A stretch of DNA of 14,802 nucleotides from Lachnospiraceae bacterium (GTDB lineage Bacteria > Bacillota_A > Clostridia > Lachnospirales > Lachnospiraceae), in the NCBI GenBank assembly GCA_028694115.1, contig JAQUUB010000108.1:1-14802 (forward strand), written 5' to 3'. Under the pieces are notes generated by a model, which made no database searches, was not told where the DNA came from, and saw only the letters and a program-made list of their open reading frames with translations. The translations under genes and the position numbers were made by a program. This document shows positions 13,807 through 14,802 of the stretch, piece after piece; positions within the stretch are counted from its first letter, which is position 1; the number at the start of each line of letters is the position of its first letter.

Positions 13807-14802
13807 ATGAATACAAAATATCTTTACAACAATATTCCAGATCAGATGAAGGGGAAAACATTAATGATTACGGGGGGAACAGGTTCTTTTGGATCCACAG
13901 TACTAAATCGTTTCCTCTCTACAGATATTGGAGAGATTCGTATATTCTCTCGCGACGAGAAGAAACAGGATGATATGCGGCATGAGTATCAGGTAAAGTT
14001 TCCTGAATATGCAGAGAAGATTAAGTTTTACATTGGGGATGTAAGAGATATCAATTCAATTCGTCCTGCAATGGTAGGAGTTAATTACATTTTCCATGCA
14101 GCAGCATTAAAGCAGGTACCATCTTGTGAATTTTTCCCAATGGAAGCAGTTAAGACAAATGTAATTGGAACTGACAATGTATTAACTGCAGCTATTGAAG
14201 CGGGAGTAGAGTGTGTGGTTTGCCTATCCACAGATAAAGCTGCTTATCCAGTTAATGCTATGGGTATTTCTAAAGCATTGGAAGAGCGTGTTGCAGTAGC
14301 CAAGAGTCGTATGAGTGGGAAGACCAAGATTTGCTGTACCCGTTATGGTAATGTTATGTGTTCTCGTGGCTCTGTTATTCCGCTTTGGATTGATCAAATT
14401 AAGGCAGGTAATCCGGTCACTGTTACCGAACCAAAGATGACACGTTTCATCATGTCACTTGATGAAGCTGTAGATCTTGTACTCTTTGCATTTGAGAATG
14501 GGGTTAATGGAGATATTTTGGTTCAAAAAGCTCCAGCATGCTCAATCGGATTACAGTCAGAAGCTGTGTGTGAAATGTTCGGCAGTAATAAAGAGAATAT
14601 AAAAGTAATTGGAATTCGTCACGGCGAAAAGATGTATGAAACTCTTCTGACCAATGAAGAATGTGAGAAAGCAAGTGATATGGGAAACTTCTATCGTGTT
14701 CCGGCAGACAATCGAGGATTGAACTATGATAAGTATTTTACTGAAGGAGACCAGGAGCGAAATACGCTTCATGAGTTCGATTCTAATAATACGACCCTTT
14801 TG
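13807..14802 (+). CDS. fnlA: UDP-GlcNAc 4,6-dehydratase (inverting)/5-epimerase, FnlA/CapE/WbjB type, cut by right edge
   Basis: The frame starts at ATG 13807 behind GAGGAGAG and is open for 332 codons to the window end. FnlA/CapE proteins are about 340-345 residues, so only a few residues are missing. It shows TGGTGSFG (22-29, NADP loop), SRDEKKQDDMRHEY (48-61), HAAALKQVPSCEFFP (97-111), STDKAAYPVNAMGISK (141-156, with Met152-x3-Lys156 where most SDR enzymes have Tyr-x3-Lys, a mark of this subgroup), MTRFIMSL (211-218), GIRHGEKMYETLL (269-281) and PADNRGLNYDKYF (299-311). The enzyme converts UDP-GlcNAc to the L-arabino/L-lyxo 4-keto-6-deoxy sugar, the first step to UDP-L-FucNAc or UDP-L-QuiNAc. 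The FnlB and FnlC partners would be expected to the right. The product class is confident. Its base composition is less AT-rich than that of the polymerase and flippase genes. Confidence 0.93.
   Translation, partial: MNTKYLYNNIPDQMKGKTLMITGGTGSFGSTVLNRFLSTDIGEIRIFSRDEKKQDDMRHEYQVKFPEYAEKIKFYIGDVRDINSIRPAMVGVNYIFHAAALKQVPSCEFFPMEAVKTNVIGTDNVLTAAIEAGVECVVCLSTDKAAYPVNAMGISKALEERVAVAKSRMSGKTKICCTRYGNVMCSRGSVIPLWIDQIKAGNPVTVTEPKMTRFIMSLDEAVDLVLFAFENGVNGDILVQKAPACSIGLQSEAVCEMFGSNKENIKVIGIRHGEKMYETLLTNEECEKASDMGNFYRVPADNRGLNYDKYFTEGDQERNTLHEFDSNNTTLL

Noticed and set aside
1..14802. CRISPR array, insertion sequence, phage genes or rRNA
   Set aside because: No spaced direct repeats, transposase or integrase frame, phage structural gene or rRNA sequence was seen on either strand.

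Overview
The window is part of a capsule or exopolysaccharide biosynthesis locus of a low-to-mid-GC Firmicute. It most resembles a gut clostridium such as a Lachnospiraceae member. This rests on the strong purine-rich ribosome binding sites, the AT-leaning codon use, the families present and the short holin-like toxin gene in front; no marker gene fixes the genus.

Layout. Positions 1-1200 are a non-operon flank. They hold two small, distantly similar minus-strand genes of unknown function (one runs off the left edge), each behind a nearly identical promoter and leader. Between them lies a rightward promoter carrying two tandem palindromes that match the NrdR box, but with no ribonucleotide reductase gene behind it. 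Positions 1303-1446 hold a probable type I toxin whose ribosome binding site is folded into a hairpin. A minus-strand terminator overlaps its 3' end.

From 1533 to the right edge every gene reads rightward with short gaps or overlaps. The order is: a PglE-like sugar aminotransferase; a VanZ-family membrane protein; the decayed 3' end of a second aminotransferase; an ATP-grasp enzyme; a PglC-like phosphoglycosyl transferase; a second ATP-grasp enzyme; a CapK/PaaK-type adenylate-forming enzyme; a CapA-type metallophosphatase; two GT4 glycosyltransferases; a Wzy-like polymerase; a Wzx-like flippase; and a FnlA/CapE-type UDP-GlcNAc dehydratase cut by the right edge.

How they may work together (inference). 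The aminotransferase makes a 4-amino-4,6-dideoxy UDP-sugar. The ATP-grasp, CapK-like and CapA-like enzymes modify it or another residue, for example by amide linkage. The PglC-like enzyme loads the first sugar phosphate onto undecaprenyl phosphate. The two GT4 enzymes extend the unit, Wzx flips it and Wzy polymerises it. The dehydratase begins a UDP-L-FucNAc type pathway whose later enzymes would lie to the right.

The most unusual points are the orphan NrdR-type promoter, the toxin module, the aminotransferase scar around the VanZ gene, and the two ATP-grasp enzymes flanking the initiating transferase in place of the acetyltransferase expected for a bacillosamine-type pathway.
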